A stretch of DNA of 64,000 nucleotides from Pseudomonas muyukensis (GCF_019139535.1 NZ_CP077073.1:3872501-3936500), one strand, 5' to 3'. Counted from the first letter of the stretch, positions 25,545 through 36,158 are shown. Made by a program: numbers and translations. The notes: generated by a model not told the origin, from the sequence alone.

Positions 25545-26810
25545 CTACCAGAGCTTGATCGTGTAATCCACGTTGACTCGCAATTCGTTGTCATCTCGGT
25601 GCGAAGCGCCGGCAAGGAAATCATTGCGATACCAGGCATGGCGCAAACGCAGCACCAGACCTTTGAAGCTACCTTGCTGGACGACGTATGACAGTTCGAT
25701 ATCCTTCTCACTTTCGCTCAGCCCGCCCCCGCCAAATTTCGGCAGTTCAATATTGTCACCGTGCACATAACGCAGCATGCCCTTAAGCCCTGGCACACCC
25801 AAGCCAGCAAAGTCCTGATCGAACCTGGCCTGCCAACTGCGCTCCTTGGGGTTGAGGAACTCCGAACTCAGCGTGCCCTCGGTAATTACCAGCGGCTCGG
25901 TGCCGTACAGGTAAGGCATCGCGGTATCACCCGCCAGGCGCATGTAACCGATGCCAAGGCTGTGACTGCCCCACGCGTACGTGAGCATTAGTGCAGTATT
26001 GCGGTTGTCGACCGGTCCGGCCTTGGCAGCGCCCTCTTCTGCGGTGACGAATAGGCGCAAGTCACTTTTGAGCCGGCCTGGCCCCAGTGGGCGGTTGTCG
26101 ATGAAACCAAGAAAGTCCTTGCGGTAAAGCTCATCCAGAGCTGCATGGTAGTAGCGCAGCGTCAACGCCTCGGACCAGGCGTAATCACCGCCCAGGAAAG
26201 TGAAGCGATCAGAGGTGGCAGCGCCATTGAAGCGCCCGTTGGGTGCGGCGACGCTCATTTTCTGATAATCGCTGGAATCACGCAGGTTGATGCGGTCGAG
26301 CCAGCCTGCGTGAAGGGCCAGGCGCTCGATATCGCTGGAACGCAGGTAGGCGCCACGGAATGTTTGCGGCAACAAGCGAGCCGGGCTGGCGAAGGCAATC
26401 GGCAGGAAAGTGCTGATAGTGCCCCCTTGCAGTTCTGTATGCGAGATACGCAGTTTGCCGGTCAGCCCTAACTCGGAATAGTCGTCGGCAGGTTCGCGAG
26501 TGCTGCGATCAAATGGCAGAAGACCGGTGCCGGCGCGGTCGGCTGACGAATCCAGCTTCACGCCCAGCATGCCCTTGGCATCCAGGCCAAAGCCGACCGG
26601 CCCTTCGGTGAATCCGGAACTGACGTTGAGGATGAAGCCCTGGGCCCATTCGCGGGCAGCAGCCTGTGGCGTGGTACCCAGGTAGTTACGATCAAAATAA
26701 AAATTGCGCAACACCAGATCGGCGTGGCTGTCTTCGATGAAGCCTGCAGCCTGGGCAGCGCTGCTGCAGAGCAGGCCAACGGCCAGGAACATTCCAAGGA
26801 CCTTGTGCAT
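25545..26810 (-). CDS. OprD-family outer membrane porin
   Basis: A 421-residue porin precursor (423 if the upstream GTG is used). The signal peptide MHKVLGMFLAVGLLCSSAAQA ends at an A-x-A site. The OprD signature GFIEDSHADLVLRNFYFDRN begins the mature protein. The chain ends in a hydrophobic TIKLW that suits an outer membrane beta-barrel. OprD-type channels take up small carboxylates, including aromatic acids, so uptake of the substrate of the neighbouring mhp genes is a reasonable inference. It lies 81 bases after the MFS gene stop and may be the last gene of the mhp transcript. Confidence 0.88.
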   Translation of the reverse strand: MHKVLGMFLAVGLLCSSAAQAAGFIEDSHADLVLRNFYFDRNYLGTTPQAAAREWAQGFILNVSSGFTEGPVGFGLDAKGMLGVKLDSSADRAGTGLLPFDRSTREPADDYSELGLTGKLRISHTELQGGTISTFLPIAFASPARLLPQTFRGAYLRSSDIERLALHAGWLDRINLRDSSDYQKMSVAAPNGRFNGAATSDRFTFLGGDYAWSEALTLRYYHAALDELYRKDFLGFIDNRPLGPGRLKSDLRLFVTAEEGAAKAGPVDNRNTALMLTYAWGSHSLGIGYMRLAGDTAMPYLYGTEPLVITEGTLSSEFLNPKERSWQARFDQDFAGLGVPGLKGMLRYVHGDNIELPKFGGGGLSESEKDIELSYVVQQGSFKGLVLRLRHAWYRNDFLAGASHRDDNELRVNVDYTIKLW

Positions 26811-26891
26811 GGTCACTTCACTTTCTTGTAGTTATAGGAAGTCCTGCCGCAGGCGCAGCAGGAGGCACGTAAGGTTGAACAGCGTGTGGGA

Positions 26892-28073
26892 TCAGCCGGG
26901 CCGGCGGCCGATCAAGCGGAACAGCGCCAGCGCAGCGATCACCACGCCCGGCGCCGATGCCAGCAGCACACCGGCGGAACCGGCGCCAAAGGCGAGCATC
27001 TGGCCCGCCACCAGCGGCCCGCTCATCGCCCCCAGGCGCCCGACCGCCACCGCCGCGCCAACACCGGTGGCGCGCACGCGCACGGGATAGAAGTGCGGCG
27101 CCAAGGCATACAGCACGCCCTGGCCACCGGTGGCGAAGAAACCAGCGAAGAAGCCGGCGACAAGCATTGCCGGCAGCGCGCTGGCTAGCCCCAGCCCCGC
27201 CAGGGCGGCGAGGATCCCCACGTAGACCAGGGCTGCTGTGACCCCCGCGGGCAGGCGCTCGAGCACCTGGCCCAGGGCCAGGGTGCCGATGGCAGCGCCG
27301 ATCTGCAGGGCGAACATCACCCAGCTGGCGTCATGGCTGCTGAAACCCTGGCCGACCAGCAGGCTCGGCAGCCAGTTGATCAGGATGTACACCACCATCA
27401 AGGTGAAGAAGTAGCTCAGCCACAGTAGCCAGGTCGCCCCCTGGCCGAACAGCTCGCGACGCAGGTTCGGCGTGGCCTCGGCCTGGGCTGTGGCACGGAA
27501 CTGGCCCGACTCGGGCAGGTACGCCGCCAGCAGCGGCAGGATCAGCAGCGGCCCAGCGCCACCGACATGAAACACCCGTTGCCACTCGCCGCTGTAGCCG
27601 GCAATGCCGATGCCGGCGGCGATCGCCGCGCCCAGAGGCACACCGCAGTACATCAGGCTGACTGCACTGCCGCGCAGGCGCTGGCCGGCAGCCTCGCTGC
27701 ACAAGGCGATCAAGTTGGGCAGTGCGGCGCCCAGCCCGATACCGGTGAACAGCCGCGCCAGAAGCAAGCTGGGCAAGTGCCAGGCATGGGCGGTGGCCAG
27801 CGAGAACACGCCGAACAGCGCCACCGAGCCGATCAGGATGCGCTTGCGGCCGAAACGGTCGGCCAGCCAGCCACCGACCAGGGCGCCGGGCAGCAGGCCG
27901 AGAATGCCGGCGCTGAACACCCAACCCATTTGCATCTTGTCCAGGGCGAAGGCATTGGCCATGCCCGGCGCGGCAATACCGGCGGCCTGCAGGTCAAGGC
28001 CTTCGAGCAGGGCGACGAGGAAACACAGGCCGATGGTCAGGGCCATGCGAGGCGGGTTATTGGCAGAAGTCAT
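26892..28073 (-). CDS. mhpT: MFS transporter, MhpT-like (aromatic acid:H+ symporter family)
   Basis: A 393-residue protein with about 12 predicted membrane helices. The MFS loop 2-3 motif is GGWLADRFGRKRIL (about 67-80). An Asp in helix 1 (LLEGLDLQAAGIA, about 22-34) is typical of aromatic acid:H+ symporters such as MhpT and PcaK. Its place after mhpE matches E. coli mhpABCDFE-mhpT. It would import 3-(3-hydroxyphenyl)propionate or a related acid. A GC-rich hairpin in the 94-base gap upstream may lower its expression relative to the enzymes. Confidence 0.87.
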   Translation of the reverse strand: MTSANNPPRMALTIGLCFLVALLEGLDLQAAGIAAPGMANAFALDKMQMGWVFSAGILGLLPGALVGGWLADRFGRKRILIGSVALFGVFSLATAHAWHLPSLLLARLFTGIGLGAALPNLIALCSEAAGQRLRGSAVSLMYCGVPLGAAIAAGIGIAGYSGEWQRVFHVGGAGPLLILPLLAAYLPESGQFRATAQAEATPNLRRELFGQGATWLLWLSYFFTLMVVYILINWLPSLLVGQGFSSHDASWVMFALQIGAAIGTLALGQVLERLPAGVTAALVYVGILAALAGLGLASALPAMLVAGFFAGFFATGGQGVLYALAPHFYPVRVRATGVGAAVAVGRLGAMSGPLVAGQMLAFGAGSAGVLLASAPGVVIAALALFRLIGRRPG

Positions 28074-28108
28074 GAATCACCCATTTTGTTTTTGTGTTGG
28101 GTTTTGAT

Positions 28109-28142
28109 GGGGCGCTGTGCGCCCCAATCGCCGGCAAGCCGG
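28109..28142 (-). repeat. Two adjacent hairpins between mhpE and mhpT
   Basis: GGGGCGC-TGT-GCGCCCC (28109-28125) is followed by a REP-like CGCCGGCAAGCCGGCG. Such structures inside operons often stabilise or partly terminate mRNA, which would lower mhpT and porin expression. Confidence 0.55.
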
Positions 28143-28167
28143 CGTGTAAAGACGATCGGCAATGGCG

Positions 28168-29178
28168 TCAGCGCTTAAGCAAGTCCAGGGCCACATCCAC
28201 GATCATGTCTTCCTGACCACCCACCATCCTGCGCTTGCCCAGTTCGACGAGTATGTCCACCGCCTTGATGCCATACCGGGCAGCTGCCACTTCGGCATGG
28301 CGCAGGAAGCTCGAGTAGACCCCGGCATAACCCAGCGCCAGGGTTTCGCGGTCCACGCGTACCGGGCGGTCCTGCAGCGGTCGCACCAGGTCGTCGGCCG
28401 CATCCATCAGCGCGTAGAGGTCGGTGCCATGGTTCCAGCCGAGCTTGTCGGCCGCGGCGATGAACACCTCCAGCGGTGCATTACCGGCACCTGCGCCCAT
28501 ACCGGCGAGGCTGGCGTCGATGCGGTCACAGCCCTCCTCCACCGCGGCAATGGAGTTGGCCACGCCCAAGCTGAGGTTGTGGTGGGCATGGATACCGGTC
28601 GACGTCGCTGGGTCGAGCACGGCCTTGACCGCACGCAAGCGCGCACGGATGTCATCCATGTTCATCGCCCCGCCCGAGTCCACCACATAGATGCAGGTGG
28701 CGCCGTAGCCCTCCATCAATTTGGCCTGTTGCGCCAGCCCTTCGGGCGTCTGCATATGGCTCATCATCAGGAAGCCAACGGTGTCCATGCCCAGTTCGCG
28801 GGCATATTCGATGTGCTGGCGCGAAACATCTGCCTCGGTGCAGTGGGTGGCCACGCGGACGATGCGGGCACCGGCGTCGTAGGCGTTCTTCAGGTCATGG
28901 AGGGTGCCGATCCCTGGCAGCAGCAGCGTGGCGATCTTGGCGTGGTTGACCGCGTCGGCCGCTGCTTCGATCCATTCAAGGTCGGTGTGGGCAGCGAAAC
29001 CGTAGTTGAAACTGGAACCCTGCAGGCCATCGCCATGGGCCACTTCGATCGAGTCGACCTTGGCCCGGTCGAGGGCGCCGGCAATGGCACGCACGTCGTC
29101 CAGCGAATACTGATGGCGGATGGCATGCATGCCATCGCGCAGGGTCACGTCACTGATATACAGCTTTTTGCCGTTCAT
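28168..29178 (-). CDS. mhpE: 4-hydroxy-2-oxovalerate aldolase MhpE
   Basis: A 336-residue HMGL-like/DRE-TIM aldolase with [18 protein letters not shown] (about 8-25; Arg and Asp active-site residues) and the metal-ligand motif [15 protein letters not shown] (about 194-208). It splits 4-hydroxy-2-oxopentanoate into pyruvate and acetaldehyde, which is channelled to MhpF. The ATG overlaps the mhpF stop (ATGA), as expected for the bifunctional complex. Confidence 0.95.
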   Translation of the reverse strand: MNGKKLYISDVTLRDGMHAIRHQYSLDDVRAIAGALDRAKVDSIEVAHGDGLQGSSFNYGFAAHTDLEWIEAAADAVNHAKIATLLLPGIGTLHDLKNAYDAGARIVRVATHCTEADVSRQHIEYARELGMDTVGFLMMSHMQTPEGLAQQAKLMEGYGATCIYVVDSGGAMNMDDIRARLRAVKAVLDPATSTGIHAHHNLSLGVANSIAAVEEGCDRIDASLAGMGAGAGNAPLEVFIAAADKLGWNHGTDLYALMDAADDLVRPLQDRPVRVDRETLALGYAGVYSSFLRHAEVAAARYGIKAVDILVELGKRRMVGGQEDMIVDVALDLLKR

Positions 29179-30107
29179 ACCGGGGCTCCCATCGCCAGGG
29201 CCATGCGCTCGGCGGTAGCCAGCGCGGCGGAAGTCATGATGTCGAGGTTGCCGGCGTAGGCCGGCAGGTAGTGGGCGGCGCCTTCGACCTCTAGGAACAC
29301 CGAGGTCTTGAGGCCGCTGAAGGTCCCCTGCCCTGGCAGTTTCAGGTCGCGCACGTTTTCAAACTGCACCTGCTGCTTGAGCCGGTAGCCCGGCACGTAG
29401 GCCTGCACCGCAGCGGCCATCTCTTCGATGCTCGCCGCCACCTGCTGCTGATCGGCGGCCTCGCTGAGCACGTACACGGTGTCGCGCATCATCAGCGGCG
29501 GCTCGGCCGGGTTCATGATGATGATCGCCTTGCCCTTGGCGGCACCGCCGATCACTTCGATGGCCTTGCTGGTGGTCTCGGTGAATTCGTCGATGTTGGC
29601 GCGGGTGCCGGGGCCGGCGGACTTGCTGGCAATCGAGGCGATGATCTCGGCGTAGTGCACCTTGGCCACCCGCGATACCGCCGCGACCATGGGGATGGTC
29701 GCCTGGCCACCGCAGGTGACCATGTTGACGTTGCTCGCCTGCAGGTGCTGCTCCAGGTTGACCACCGGCACGCAGTACGGGCCGATGGCCGCCGGGGTCA
29801 AGTCGATCATGCGCAGGTCGGCCTTGTGCTGGCGCAGGAAGGCATCGTTCTTCACATGGGCACCGGCGCTGGTGGCGTCGAAGACGAAATCGATGTCCTT
29901 GAACGCCGGCAGGCGAGTCAGGCCCTCCACCCCTTCATGGGTGGTGGCCACGCCCAGGCGGGCAGCGCGGGCCAGGCCATCGGAGGCCGGGTCGATGCCG
30001 ACCATCGCCGCCATTTCCAAGTGCTGGGCGTTGCGCAGGATCTTGATCATCAGGTCGGTGCCGATGTTGCCGGAACCGATGATGGCGACTTTACGTTTAT
30101 GGCTCAT
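29175..30107 (-). CDS. mhpF: Acetaldehyde dehydrogenase (acylating) MhpF
   Basis: A 310-residue enzyme beginning [20 protein letters not shown], an NAD-binding GxGxxG, with the catalytic Cys in [11 protein letters not shown] (about 131). It turns acetaldehyde and CoA into acetyl-CoA in complex with the MhpE aldolase. GGAGAG ten bases before this ATG supports the start. An ATG 15 bases upstream is possible. It lies 11 bases after mhpD. Confidence 0.95.
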   Translation of the reverse strand: MSHKRKVAIIGSGNIGTDLMIKILRNAQHLEMAAMVGIDPASDGLARAARLGVATTHEGVEGLTRLPAFKDIDFVFDATSAGAHVKNDAFLRQHKADLRMIDLTPAAIGPYCVPVVNLEQHLQASNVNMVTCGGQATIPMVAAVSRVAKVHYAEIIASIASKSAGPGTRANIDEFTETTSKAIEVIGGAAKGKAIIIMNPAEPPLMMRDTVYVLSEAADQQQVAASIEEMAAAVQAYVPGYRLKQQVQFENVRDLKLPGQGTFSGLKTSVFLEVEGAAHYLPAYAGNLDIMTSAALATAERMALAMGAPV

Positions 30108-30118
30108 GGGACTCTCCG

Positions 30119-30913
30119 TCATTCGCCGCTGAAGGTCACGCCGACGCGGCCCAGGCCGTCGATCTCGGCTTCGAAATGGTCGCCCGGGGCCACCGCCACC
30201 ATCGGCCCGAGGGCACCGGTGAGGATGATGTCGCCCGCCCGCAGCGGCTCGCCCAGACGGGCCATGGTGCGGGCCAGCCATACCGCCGCATTCAGCGGGT
30301 GGCCCAGGCACTCGGCGCCACTGCCGCTGGAGGCCAGCTCGCCATTGCGGGTCATGCGCATGGCTGCGCCACGTAGGTCGAGGTCGTGCAACTGGCGCGC
30401 CGGGCCACCCAGCACGAAGCAGCCACTGGAGGCGTTATCGGCCACGGTGTCAGCGAAACGGATGTTCCAGTCCTGGATACGACTGCCGACGATTTCCAGC
30501 GCCGGCAGCACATGGCCGGTGGCGGCGATCACATCGGCGCAGGTGGTCTGCGCGCTGGGCAGGTCGTGGGCCAGTACCAAGGCGATCTCAGCCTCTATCT
30601 TCGGCTGCATGACGCTGGCGAAGGGCACGCTTTGGTTGTCGCCGTAGCACATGTCGGCGAACAGGCTGCCGAAGTCGGGTTGGTCGACACCAAGCTGGGC
30701 CTGCACCTTGGGGTTGGTCAGGCCGATCTTGCGGCCGACCAGGCGGCGGCCGGCGGCCAGGCCATGGGCGACGTTCAGGCGCTGGATGGCGTACGCGGCC
30801 TCGGCGTTTTCCGCGCCGATGGCATCGCGCAACGGGGCGATGGCCTCGCCCTGTTGCTGGGCGCGGCGCAGATCGGCGGCCAGCCGCTCGAGGGTTTGCG
30901 AATCGATGGTCAT
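30119..30913 (-). CDS. mhpD: 2-oxopent-4-enoate hydratase MhpD
   Basis: A 264-residue member of the fumarylacetoacetase-type hydratases, with [12 protein letters not shown] (about 61-72) and the metal-binding Glu residues in [13 protein letters not shown] (about 103-115). It adds water to 2-hydroxypenta-2,4-dienoate, producing 4-hydroxy-2-oxopentanoate for MhpE. It starts 15 bases after mhpC. This lower-pathway step is also what the second, TetR-linked meta-cleavage module would need. Confidence 0.94.
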   Translation of the reverse strand: MTIDSQTLERLAADLRRAQQQGEAIAPLRDAIGAENAEAAYAIQRLNVAHGLAAGRRLVGRKIGLTNPKVQAQLGVDQPDFGSLFADMCYGDNQSVPFASVMQPKIEAEIALVLAHDLPSAQTTCADVIAATGHVLPALEIVGSRIQDWNIRFADTVADNASSGCFVLGGPARQLHDLDLRGAAMRMTRNGELASSGSGAECLGHPLNAAVWLARTMARLGEPLRAGDIILTGALGPMVAVAPGDHFEAEIDGLGRVGVTFSGE

Positions 30914-30928
30914 GGGATGTACCTCAAA

Positions 30929-31792
30929 TCAGTGCTGGAGGAAGTCCAGCACCAGGCGGTTGAAGGTGTCGGCGTGCTCCCACTGGGCCCAGTGGCCGCA
31001 GTTGTTGAACACGTGCAGTTCGGCGTCGGCAATGCCGGCGATCAGGCGCAGGCCGACGTCCATTGGCACGAAGCGGTCGTTGCGCCCCCAGACCACCAGG
31101 GTGCGGGCCTTGATTTCGCCCAAGCGTGGGCCGAAGTCGGGGAACTGCTTGGGGTTGGCGGCCAGGCTGGCGACGAAATTGTCGAGGTGGTCGCGGCGGC
31201 TGAGCATGTTGTCCAGGCGGGTCTGGAACAGCGCCTCGGTGAGGTCGCTGGGGTCGTAGACGAAGACGTTCATCATCTTCTTCAGGTTGTCGATGGTCGG
31301 CTCGCGGTACAGCGCGTTGATCAACTTGATGCCCTCGGTGGGCATCGGCACGAACGGGCTGGCGCCACCGGTGCCACCGCCCATCAGCACCAGTTTGCCG
31401 ACCCGCTGCGGGTAGCTCAGGGCGAAGGCCACGGCGCTGTGGCCGCCCATGGAATTGCCGAGGATATGCACACGGTCAAGGCCGAGCACATCGAGCAAGC
31501 CCTTGAGCGCGGTGGCGTTGAGGTCCGAGCGCGAACCACGGCAGACGATCGGGTCGCTCTTGCTCCAGCCTGGGCAGTCCAGCAACACCACGCGGTAGCC
31601 GGCGGCCAGCAGCGGTTCGATGTTGCGGTTGAAGTTGGCCCAGCCACTGGCACCTGGGCCGGAGCCGTGCAGCATGACCACGGTCTCGGCGCCTTCGCCG
31701 AGGTCGTTGTAGTGCACCTGCAGGTCGAGCTCACCTTCGCGGATGTGGGCGAAACGGCTGCTGTCGGCTTCGTTGATGGCGATGCGGGTCAT
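30929..31792 (-). CDS. mhpC: Meta-cleavage product hydrolase MhpC
   Basis: A 287-residue alpha/beta hydrolase. The oxyanion region is [17 protein letters not shown], the nucleophile elbow [11 protein letters not shown] (Ser about 113), the Asp lies in GRNDRFVP and the His in [10 protein letters not shown]. It cleaves the C-C bond of 2-hydroxy-6-oxonona-2,4-diene-1,9-dioate to give 2-hydroxypentadienoate and succinate. GGAGGA nine bases before ATG sets the start; longer frames into mhpB are rejected. Confidence 0.94.
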   Translation of the reverse strand: MTRIAINEADSSRFAHIREGELDLQVHYNDLGEGAETVVMLHGSGPGASGWANFNRNIEPLLAAGYRVVLLDCPGWSKSDPIVCRGSRSDLNATALKGLLDVLGLDRVHILGNSMGGHSAVAFALSYPQRVGKLVLMGGGTGGASPFVPMPTEGIKLINALYREPTIDNLKKMMNVFVYDPSDLTEALFQTRLDNMLSRRDHLDNFVASLAANPKQFPDFGPRLGEIKARTLVVWGRNDRFVPMDVGLRLIAGIADAELHVFNNCGHWAQWEHADTFNRLVLDFLQH

Positions 31793-31811
31793 GATCGGTA
31801 TCCTCCGTCGA

Positions 31812-32756
31812 TCAGGTAAGGGAATGGGCGCTGAGCGAGCCGAAGCCGGCGATCCATTCGGGGATCGGCCGGTAGTAGCGCGCGCTGGCCTGGTAGTCGC
31901 CGAACGCGGCCAGCGCGGCGAAGGCCGCCACCCAGGTCTTGACCTCGTGGGTCGACTTGCCGGCCAGCGTCGACAGCTCGGCATTGGCCATGCCATCGAG
32001 CTCGACGAAGCGGCGTTGCTCCAGCAGGTCGAGAAAATGGTTGTCCCAGGCCGGGCTGAGCGGGTGCAGGCTGTGCTGGTCAAGCACGAAGCCTTCGGCC
32101 GCGCTGATCACCCGTTGCTGGCGGGCCTGGCGTTCGTTGGCCGGCAGGTCGCGACCACTGCCCATCAGGCGGTCGGCCATGCGCGCATCGACATGGGCCA
32201 GCTCCGGTACCGGCGGCTGGTGCGACAATCCTCCGGAACCAAGGAACAGCACGCGCTTGCCGGTGCTGCGGGCGAAACGGCCGATGGCCTCGCCAAGCAG
32301 GCGGGCGCGGGCGAAACTCGGCAGCGGTACCGCCACGCTGTTGATGAACACGGGGATCACCGGCTTGTGCGCCAGGCCGCCGAGCAGCAATTCCAACGGC
32401 TGGGCAAAACCGTGGTCGACCTGCATGCGGTAGGACACGGCGGCGTCCACACCTGCCTGCAGTACTGCATCGGCGCAGGCCTCGGCGATGTCACGCGGCA
32501 CGTCCAGCGGGCCGGCGGCACTGTTGAAGTCACCGATGGCGGTGGCGCCCATGCCGATACAGAAGGCTGGCATCACATCGTAGAAAAAGCCGTTGTAGTG
32601 GTCCGGGGCGAACAGGACCACCAACTCTGGGTCGAACACGGCAATGCGCGTACGGGCGGCGCTGACCACCTCGTCCACTTCTGCCAGCACGGCTTGCGCC
32701 GGGTCGACGTACCCCACCAGCGGGGTGTGCGAGAGGCAATGCAGGTAGGCGCTCAT
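31812..32756 (-). CDS. mhpB: 2,3-dihydroxyphenylpropionate 1,2-dioxygenase MhpB (LigB-type)
   Basis: A 314-residue type II extradiol dioxygenase. It begins [20 protein letters not shown] and has [20 protein letters not shown] (about 46-65) and [11 protein letters not shown], which carry conserved His residues for iron and catalysis. It opens the catechol ring next to the hydroxyls. The start lies one base after the mhpA stop. It is unrelated in fold to the VOC dioxygenase encoded at 39282-40316. Confidence 0.95.
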   Translation of the reverse strand: MSAYLHCLSHTPLVGYVDPAQAVLAEVDEVVSAARTRIAVFDPELVVLFAPDHYNGFFYDVMPAFCIGMGATAIGDFNSAAGPLDVPRDIAEACADAVLQAGVDAAVSYRMQVDHGFAQPLELLLGGLAHKPVIPVFINSVAVPLPSFARARLLGEAIGRFARSTGKRVLFLGSGGLSHQPPVPELAHVDARMADRLMGSGRDLPANERQARQQRVISAAEGFVLDQHSLHPLSPAWDNHFLDLLEQRRFVELDGMANAELSTLAGKSTHEVKTWVAAFAALAAFGDYQASARYYRPIPEWIAGFGSLSAHSLT

Positions 32757-32757
32757 C

Positions 32758-34425
32758 TCAGGCCACCTTCGCCGCCAGCGGCGCCTGCTGGGTGGCCTGA
32801 GGCGTGGCAGCCAACGCCTGCAACAGCGCATCGCTGGCCTGGCCGATGGTCTGCGGGATGGCCACGGCGCCGACGAAGCGGTCCGGGCGCAGCAGCGCGA
32901 TGGACACCGGGAAGCGGCCGAACCACTCCTTGAGGCGACCACTGCAGTCGCCCACACGAATCACGCCGTCCGGCACTTCGCGCCCGGCCTGCAGTTGCAC
33001 CTGCGGCAGCACCTGGATAAAGCACGCGCCCAACGCACGCCACGCCTGCACCTGCTCGGCACTCAGGCCCCAGAGCGGGTCGCTGCCCCAGGCGATGAAG
33101 GCGAAGTTGCTGCCGATCACATCGTCCAGCAGGCGCGTCTCACCCGCTTCGGTGACCACCTTGGGCTGGATGAACATGCGCCCGACCGGCGTGGCCTTGT
33201 TGTTCGGTTCGGCCACCAGTGCGCCCTTGGCGTATTGCGGCATGGGTTTGAAGCGCATTTCGAGGAAGTAGCGCTTGACCGCCGGCAGGTAGTTCAACGC
33301 CCACGACACGCCATCACGCAGGGTGCCCTGCCAGCGCTTGGGCGGCGCCAGCACGTGGCCGGCAAGCACCGACAGGTCGATCATCGCCTTGGCATGGTCG
33401 CGCCGTTCCTGCTCGTAGGTGTCGAGCAGCGCCTCGCCGGCCAGGCCCTTGGCCACCAGCGCCAGCTTCCAGCCAAGGTTGCTGGCATCGCGCATGCCGC
33501 TGTTGTAACCCTGGCCCTGCCACACTGGCATGATGTGTGCGGCGTCGCCGGCCAACAGCACGCGCTTGTCCCGGAACCGGCCGGCCAGGCGGGCGTTATG
33601 GGTGTACACACGCTTGCGGATCAGCTCGACCCGGTCCGGGTCCGGCAGCACCTTGGCCAGCAGCTTGCGCAGGTTCTCCGGCTGGCTCAGCTGGGCCTCG
33701 GTCTCGCCTGGCATCACCATGAACTCGAAACGGCGCACGCCGTGAGGCAACGCAGCCGACACGTACGGGCGCACCGGGTCGCAGCACAGGTACACGTTCG
33801 GCGTGCCCAGCGGGTCGTTGGCGATGTCGATGACGATCCACTGGTTGGGCGCGGTCTTGCCTTCGAAGGAAATATCCAGGCTGCGGCGGATCAGGCTGTT
33901 GCCGCCGTCACAGGCCACCAGGTAACGGGCACGCACGCTTTGCTGACGGCCTTCGGGGCCGTTCATGCGCAGGCTCACGCCCTGCTCGTCCTGCTGGAAC
34001 TCGACTACATCGCGGGAGAACAGCGTGCGTACCTTGGCAAACCGCGCCAGGCCTTGGTACAGCACAGCATCCACCTGGGGCTGGATGAACGCATTGCGCC
34101 GCGACCAGCCGAACTCGTCGGTCATCGGCTGGATGTCGGCGAAGCAGCGGCCCTTGGGCGTCAGGAAGCGCATGGCGTGCCATGGCGTGGTGTGCGGCAG
34201 CACCTGCTCGACCAGGCCGATGGCCTGCACGGTGCGCAGCGACTCGTCGTCGATGCCGATGGCGCGAGGGTAGTCGATCAGTTGGTCGAGCTTCTCGATC
34301 TGCAGCACCTGCACGCCGGCCTGGCCCAGGTAATTGGCGATCGCCAGCCCGACCGGGCCGGCACCGATGACCACCACGTCAGCGGTGTAGTCGGCCTGAA
34401 GATGATCTGGATGTGACGTGTTCAT
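32758..34425 (-). CDS. mhpA: 3-(3-hydroxyphenyl)propionate hydroxylase MhpA
   Basis: A 555-residue FAD-dependent aromatic hydroxylase (group A). The N-terminal FAD site is [17 protein letters not shown] (about 17-33), the second FAD motif [19 protein letters not shown] (about 290), and a thioredoxin-like C-terminal tail follows. It hydroxylates 3-(3-hydroxyphenyl)propionate to the 2,3-dihydroxy compound with NADH and O2. GAGGATTACAACA precedes the ATG. The N-terminal MNTSHPDH was preferred to a Met six codons upstream. First enzyme gene of the operon; the promoter lies about 225 bases upstream. Confidence 0.94.
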   Translation of the reverse strand: MNTSHPDHLQADYTADVVVIGAGPVGLAIANYLGQAGVQVLQIEKLDQLIDYPRAIGIDDESLRTVQAIGLVEQVLPHTTPWHAMRFLTPKGRCFADIQPMTDEFGWSRRNAFIQPQVDAVLYQGLARFAKVRTLFSRDVVEFQQDEQGVSLRMNGPEGRQQSVRARYLVACDGGNSLIRRSLDISFEGKTAPNQWIVIDIANDPLGTPNVYLCCDPVRPYVSAALPHGVRRFEFMVMPGETEAQLSQPENLRKLLAKVLPDPDRVELIRKRVYTHNARLAGRFRDKRVLLAGDAAHIMPVWQGQGYNSGMRDASNLGWKLALVAKGLAGEALLDTYEQERRDHAKAMIDLSVLAGHVLAPPKRWQGTLRDGVSWALNYLPAVKRYFLEMRFKPMPQYAKGALVAEPNNKATPVGRMFIQPKVVTEAGETRLLDDVIGSNFAFIAWGSDPLWGLSAEQVQAWRALGACFIQVLPQVQLQAGREVPDGVIRVGDCSGRLKEWFGRFPVSIALLRPDRFVGAVAIPQTIGQASDALLQALAATPQATQQAPLAAKVA

Positions 34426-34540
34426 TGTTGTAATCCTCGACACCGCCCAACGGCGCGCCCGGTAATTCCAGGCAAGCCGCTACCGTTCTCGCGCAGGCAG
34501 GCGCAAGGCAGTTGAGTGGGCGTTTTGGCTGGTACGGGTG

Positions 34541-34615
34541 TTAGCGCATCGACGCTACGCTTAGGTGTTGGAAGGTGCAGGCAACGGGTAAGGACGGCAG
34601 GCAGGCATGGCGCAT
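34541..34615 (-). CDS. Possible 24-codon leader ORF ahead of mhpA
   Basis: Between the predicted mhp start (near 34649) and mhpA there is an ATG with AGGGG eight bases upstream and a frame of 24 codons ending in TAA (MRHACLPSLPVACTF...). No family is recognised. It could be a leader peptide influencing mhpA translation or chance; there are no runs of a regulated amino acid. The rest of the 34426-34655 leader shows no other feature. Confidence 0.3.
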   Translation of the reverse strand: MRHACLPSLPVACTFQHLSVASMR

Positions 34616-34655
34616 GGTGTGTTCCCCTGTCAGGGCATTTGTAGTTGTTGCAGCG

Positions 34656-34717
34656 AGTATAGAAATGGCGCTGCCAGCTCGACAATGAAAAACCACCCTA
34701 TCGTGCACTAAGTGCAC
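34656..34717 (-). promoter_or_regulatory. mhpA operon promoter with IclR/MhpR-type palindrome
   Basis: Reading leftward: perfect palindrome GTGCACTTAGTGCAC (34703-34717), then GGTTTTTCATTGT, -35-like TTGTCG (34680-34685), 18-base spacer, -10 TATACT (34656-34661). The palindrome is centred about 61 bases before the expected start, a usual place for an IclR activator. The layout is shared with the promoter at 24502-24564. The stretch 34718-34862 shows nothing else I can name. Confidence 0.75.
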
Positions 34718-34862
34718 ATCACTGTTTTAATTGAAAATAATCATCTAAAAGCCGGCCGCGAGCGCCACCTCAAACCGCGCGAGAGGGTTGAGGCGCAACA
34801 GCGCAGCGCGGCCGGTATCGATCCACTTGTCCAGGGCAATTTTCTTGTGCAGCAAGACTGAA

Positions 34863-36158
34863 TCAGAAGCTGTAGTTCAACTGCAGGCCCAGGCCATTGA
34901 CCGTATTCTGGTAGGTGGCGCTGTAACCTGGACGCAGGCCACCCTGTGACGTGGCCTGGGAGACCTTTACCGGGTCTTCGTGGATGTAGCCGTAAGCCAG
35001 ATCCAGTGAGGCCTGATCGGTCATTTGCCAGTTCAGGCCCAGGGTGAAGATCTTGCGGTCCCCGGTCGGCGCGCGGGTGGAGCTGTACTGATTCGGCATA
35101 GGGGTCGGCTCATAGGCGATGCCTGCACGCACCTTCCATGCTGTGTTCAGGCGATAGGCCATGCCCGTGGAGAACGACCAGGTATCCCGCCACTTCAGCG
35201 TCTCGACGATCGTGCCAAAGTCGGCGTAGGCCCGTGGTACACCGGAGTTCAGCACCCGCAGCTCCTGCACCTGGCTCCAGCGACTCCACAGCGCGCCGGC
35301 GGAAACATCCAGGCGATCGTTGATCCGCCAGGTTGCCGAGGCATCGATGGATTCCGGCGTGGTGAATTCCAGGCTCGCATCATATTTGCCGTTGAGGCCC
35401 GGCAGCCCCAGCGCCGGAATCGGTGACAGCAGCCCGTTGGCGCCGGATACCTTGGTCTTGCCCTTCAAGTTGAAGTCCACCTTGGAGTGATACGTCAGGC
35501 CAAGGGTCAGGTCGTCGAACGGATCGAACAGGATGCCCAGGTTGAACCCCAGGGCAGTGTCGTTGCCGGTGACTTTGACCGTACCGTCGCCCCGCCCGCC
35601 CACCGCGCTGTTGGCGATCTTGCTTTCGAGTAGCCCGTCGATGTGGTTGATCGTAGGTCCGAACCCCACGGACAACCGATCATTGATCCGGTAACTGACT
35701 GTCGGCTGCAGGGTGACGACTTTCACCTGAGTCTGCGAGCTGCGGTAGCGTCCCTGGAAGCTGCTCTCATAATCCGTGCTGCCGCCAAAAGGTGCGTAAA
35801 CGCCAAAACCCACGTGCCAGTCGTCGTTGAGTTGCAGGGTGTAGAAACCCGCTGGCACCACAATGGGCTTGGGCACCATGTCGCCTTGCGAAGTGCCTGA
35901 CACGCGGGTGTCGACCTTGCTGATGCGCGAACTCACATCGATGAAACTGACACCGCCACTGATGTGCTCACCCGCCAGGCGCGACATCCCTGCCGGGTTG
36001 CCATAAACGATGGACGCATCCTGTACGTCAGAGGCGCGACCGGAATAGGCCTTGCCGGCTGCACTGATGCTCTGCTCGTTGATTTGCAGGCCGTTGGCCA
36101 GCAGTTGGGTGGAGGTGAGGCATAGCCCCAGCACGCAAAGCTGATTTTTTATTGTCAT
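34863..36158 (-). CDS. FadL/TodX-family outer membrane hydrophobic substrate channel
   Basis: A 431-residue outer membrane protein. The signal peptide MTIKNQLCVLGLCLTSTQLL ends at LLA-N, and the mature chain starts with the FadL hallmark NGLQINEQSISAAGKAYSGR and NPAGMSRL (NPA motif). The C-terminus ends in LQLNYSF with terminal Phe. Channels of this family (TodX, TbuX, FadL) take up hydrophobic aromatics or fatty acids, which suggests that the second catabolic module handles a hydrophobic, perhaps alkyl-substituted, aromatic. An upstream Met 24 codons earlier would spoil the signal peptide. Confidence 0.9.
   Translation of the reverse strand: MTIKNQLCVLGLCLTSTQLLANGLQINEQSISAAGKAYSGRASDVQDASIVYGNPAGMSRLAGEHISGGVSFIDVSSRISKVDTRVSGTSQGDMVPKPIVVPAGFYTLQLNDDWHVGFGVYAPFGGSTDYESSFQGRYRSSQTQVKVVTLQPTVSYRINDRLSVGFGPTINHIDGLLESKIANSAVGGRGDGTVKVTGNDTALGFNLGILFDPFDDLTLGLTYHSKVDFNLKGKTKVSGANGLLSPIPALGLPGLNGKYDASLEFTTPESIDASATWRINDRLDVSAGALWSRWSQVQELRVLNSGVPRAYADFGTIVETLKWRDTWSFSTGMAYRLNTAWKVRAGIAYEPTPMPNQYSSTRAPTGDRKIFTLGLNWQMTDQASLDLAYGYIHEDPVKVSQATSQGGLRPGYSATYQNTVNGLGLQLNYSF

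Noticed and set aside
34422..34685. 87-codon minus-strand frame in the mhpA leader
   Set aside because: It crosses the predicted promoter, has no ribosome binding site and shows no protein-like conservation; a 24-codon ORF there was kept only as a possibility.
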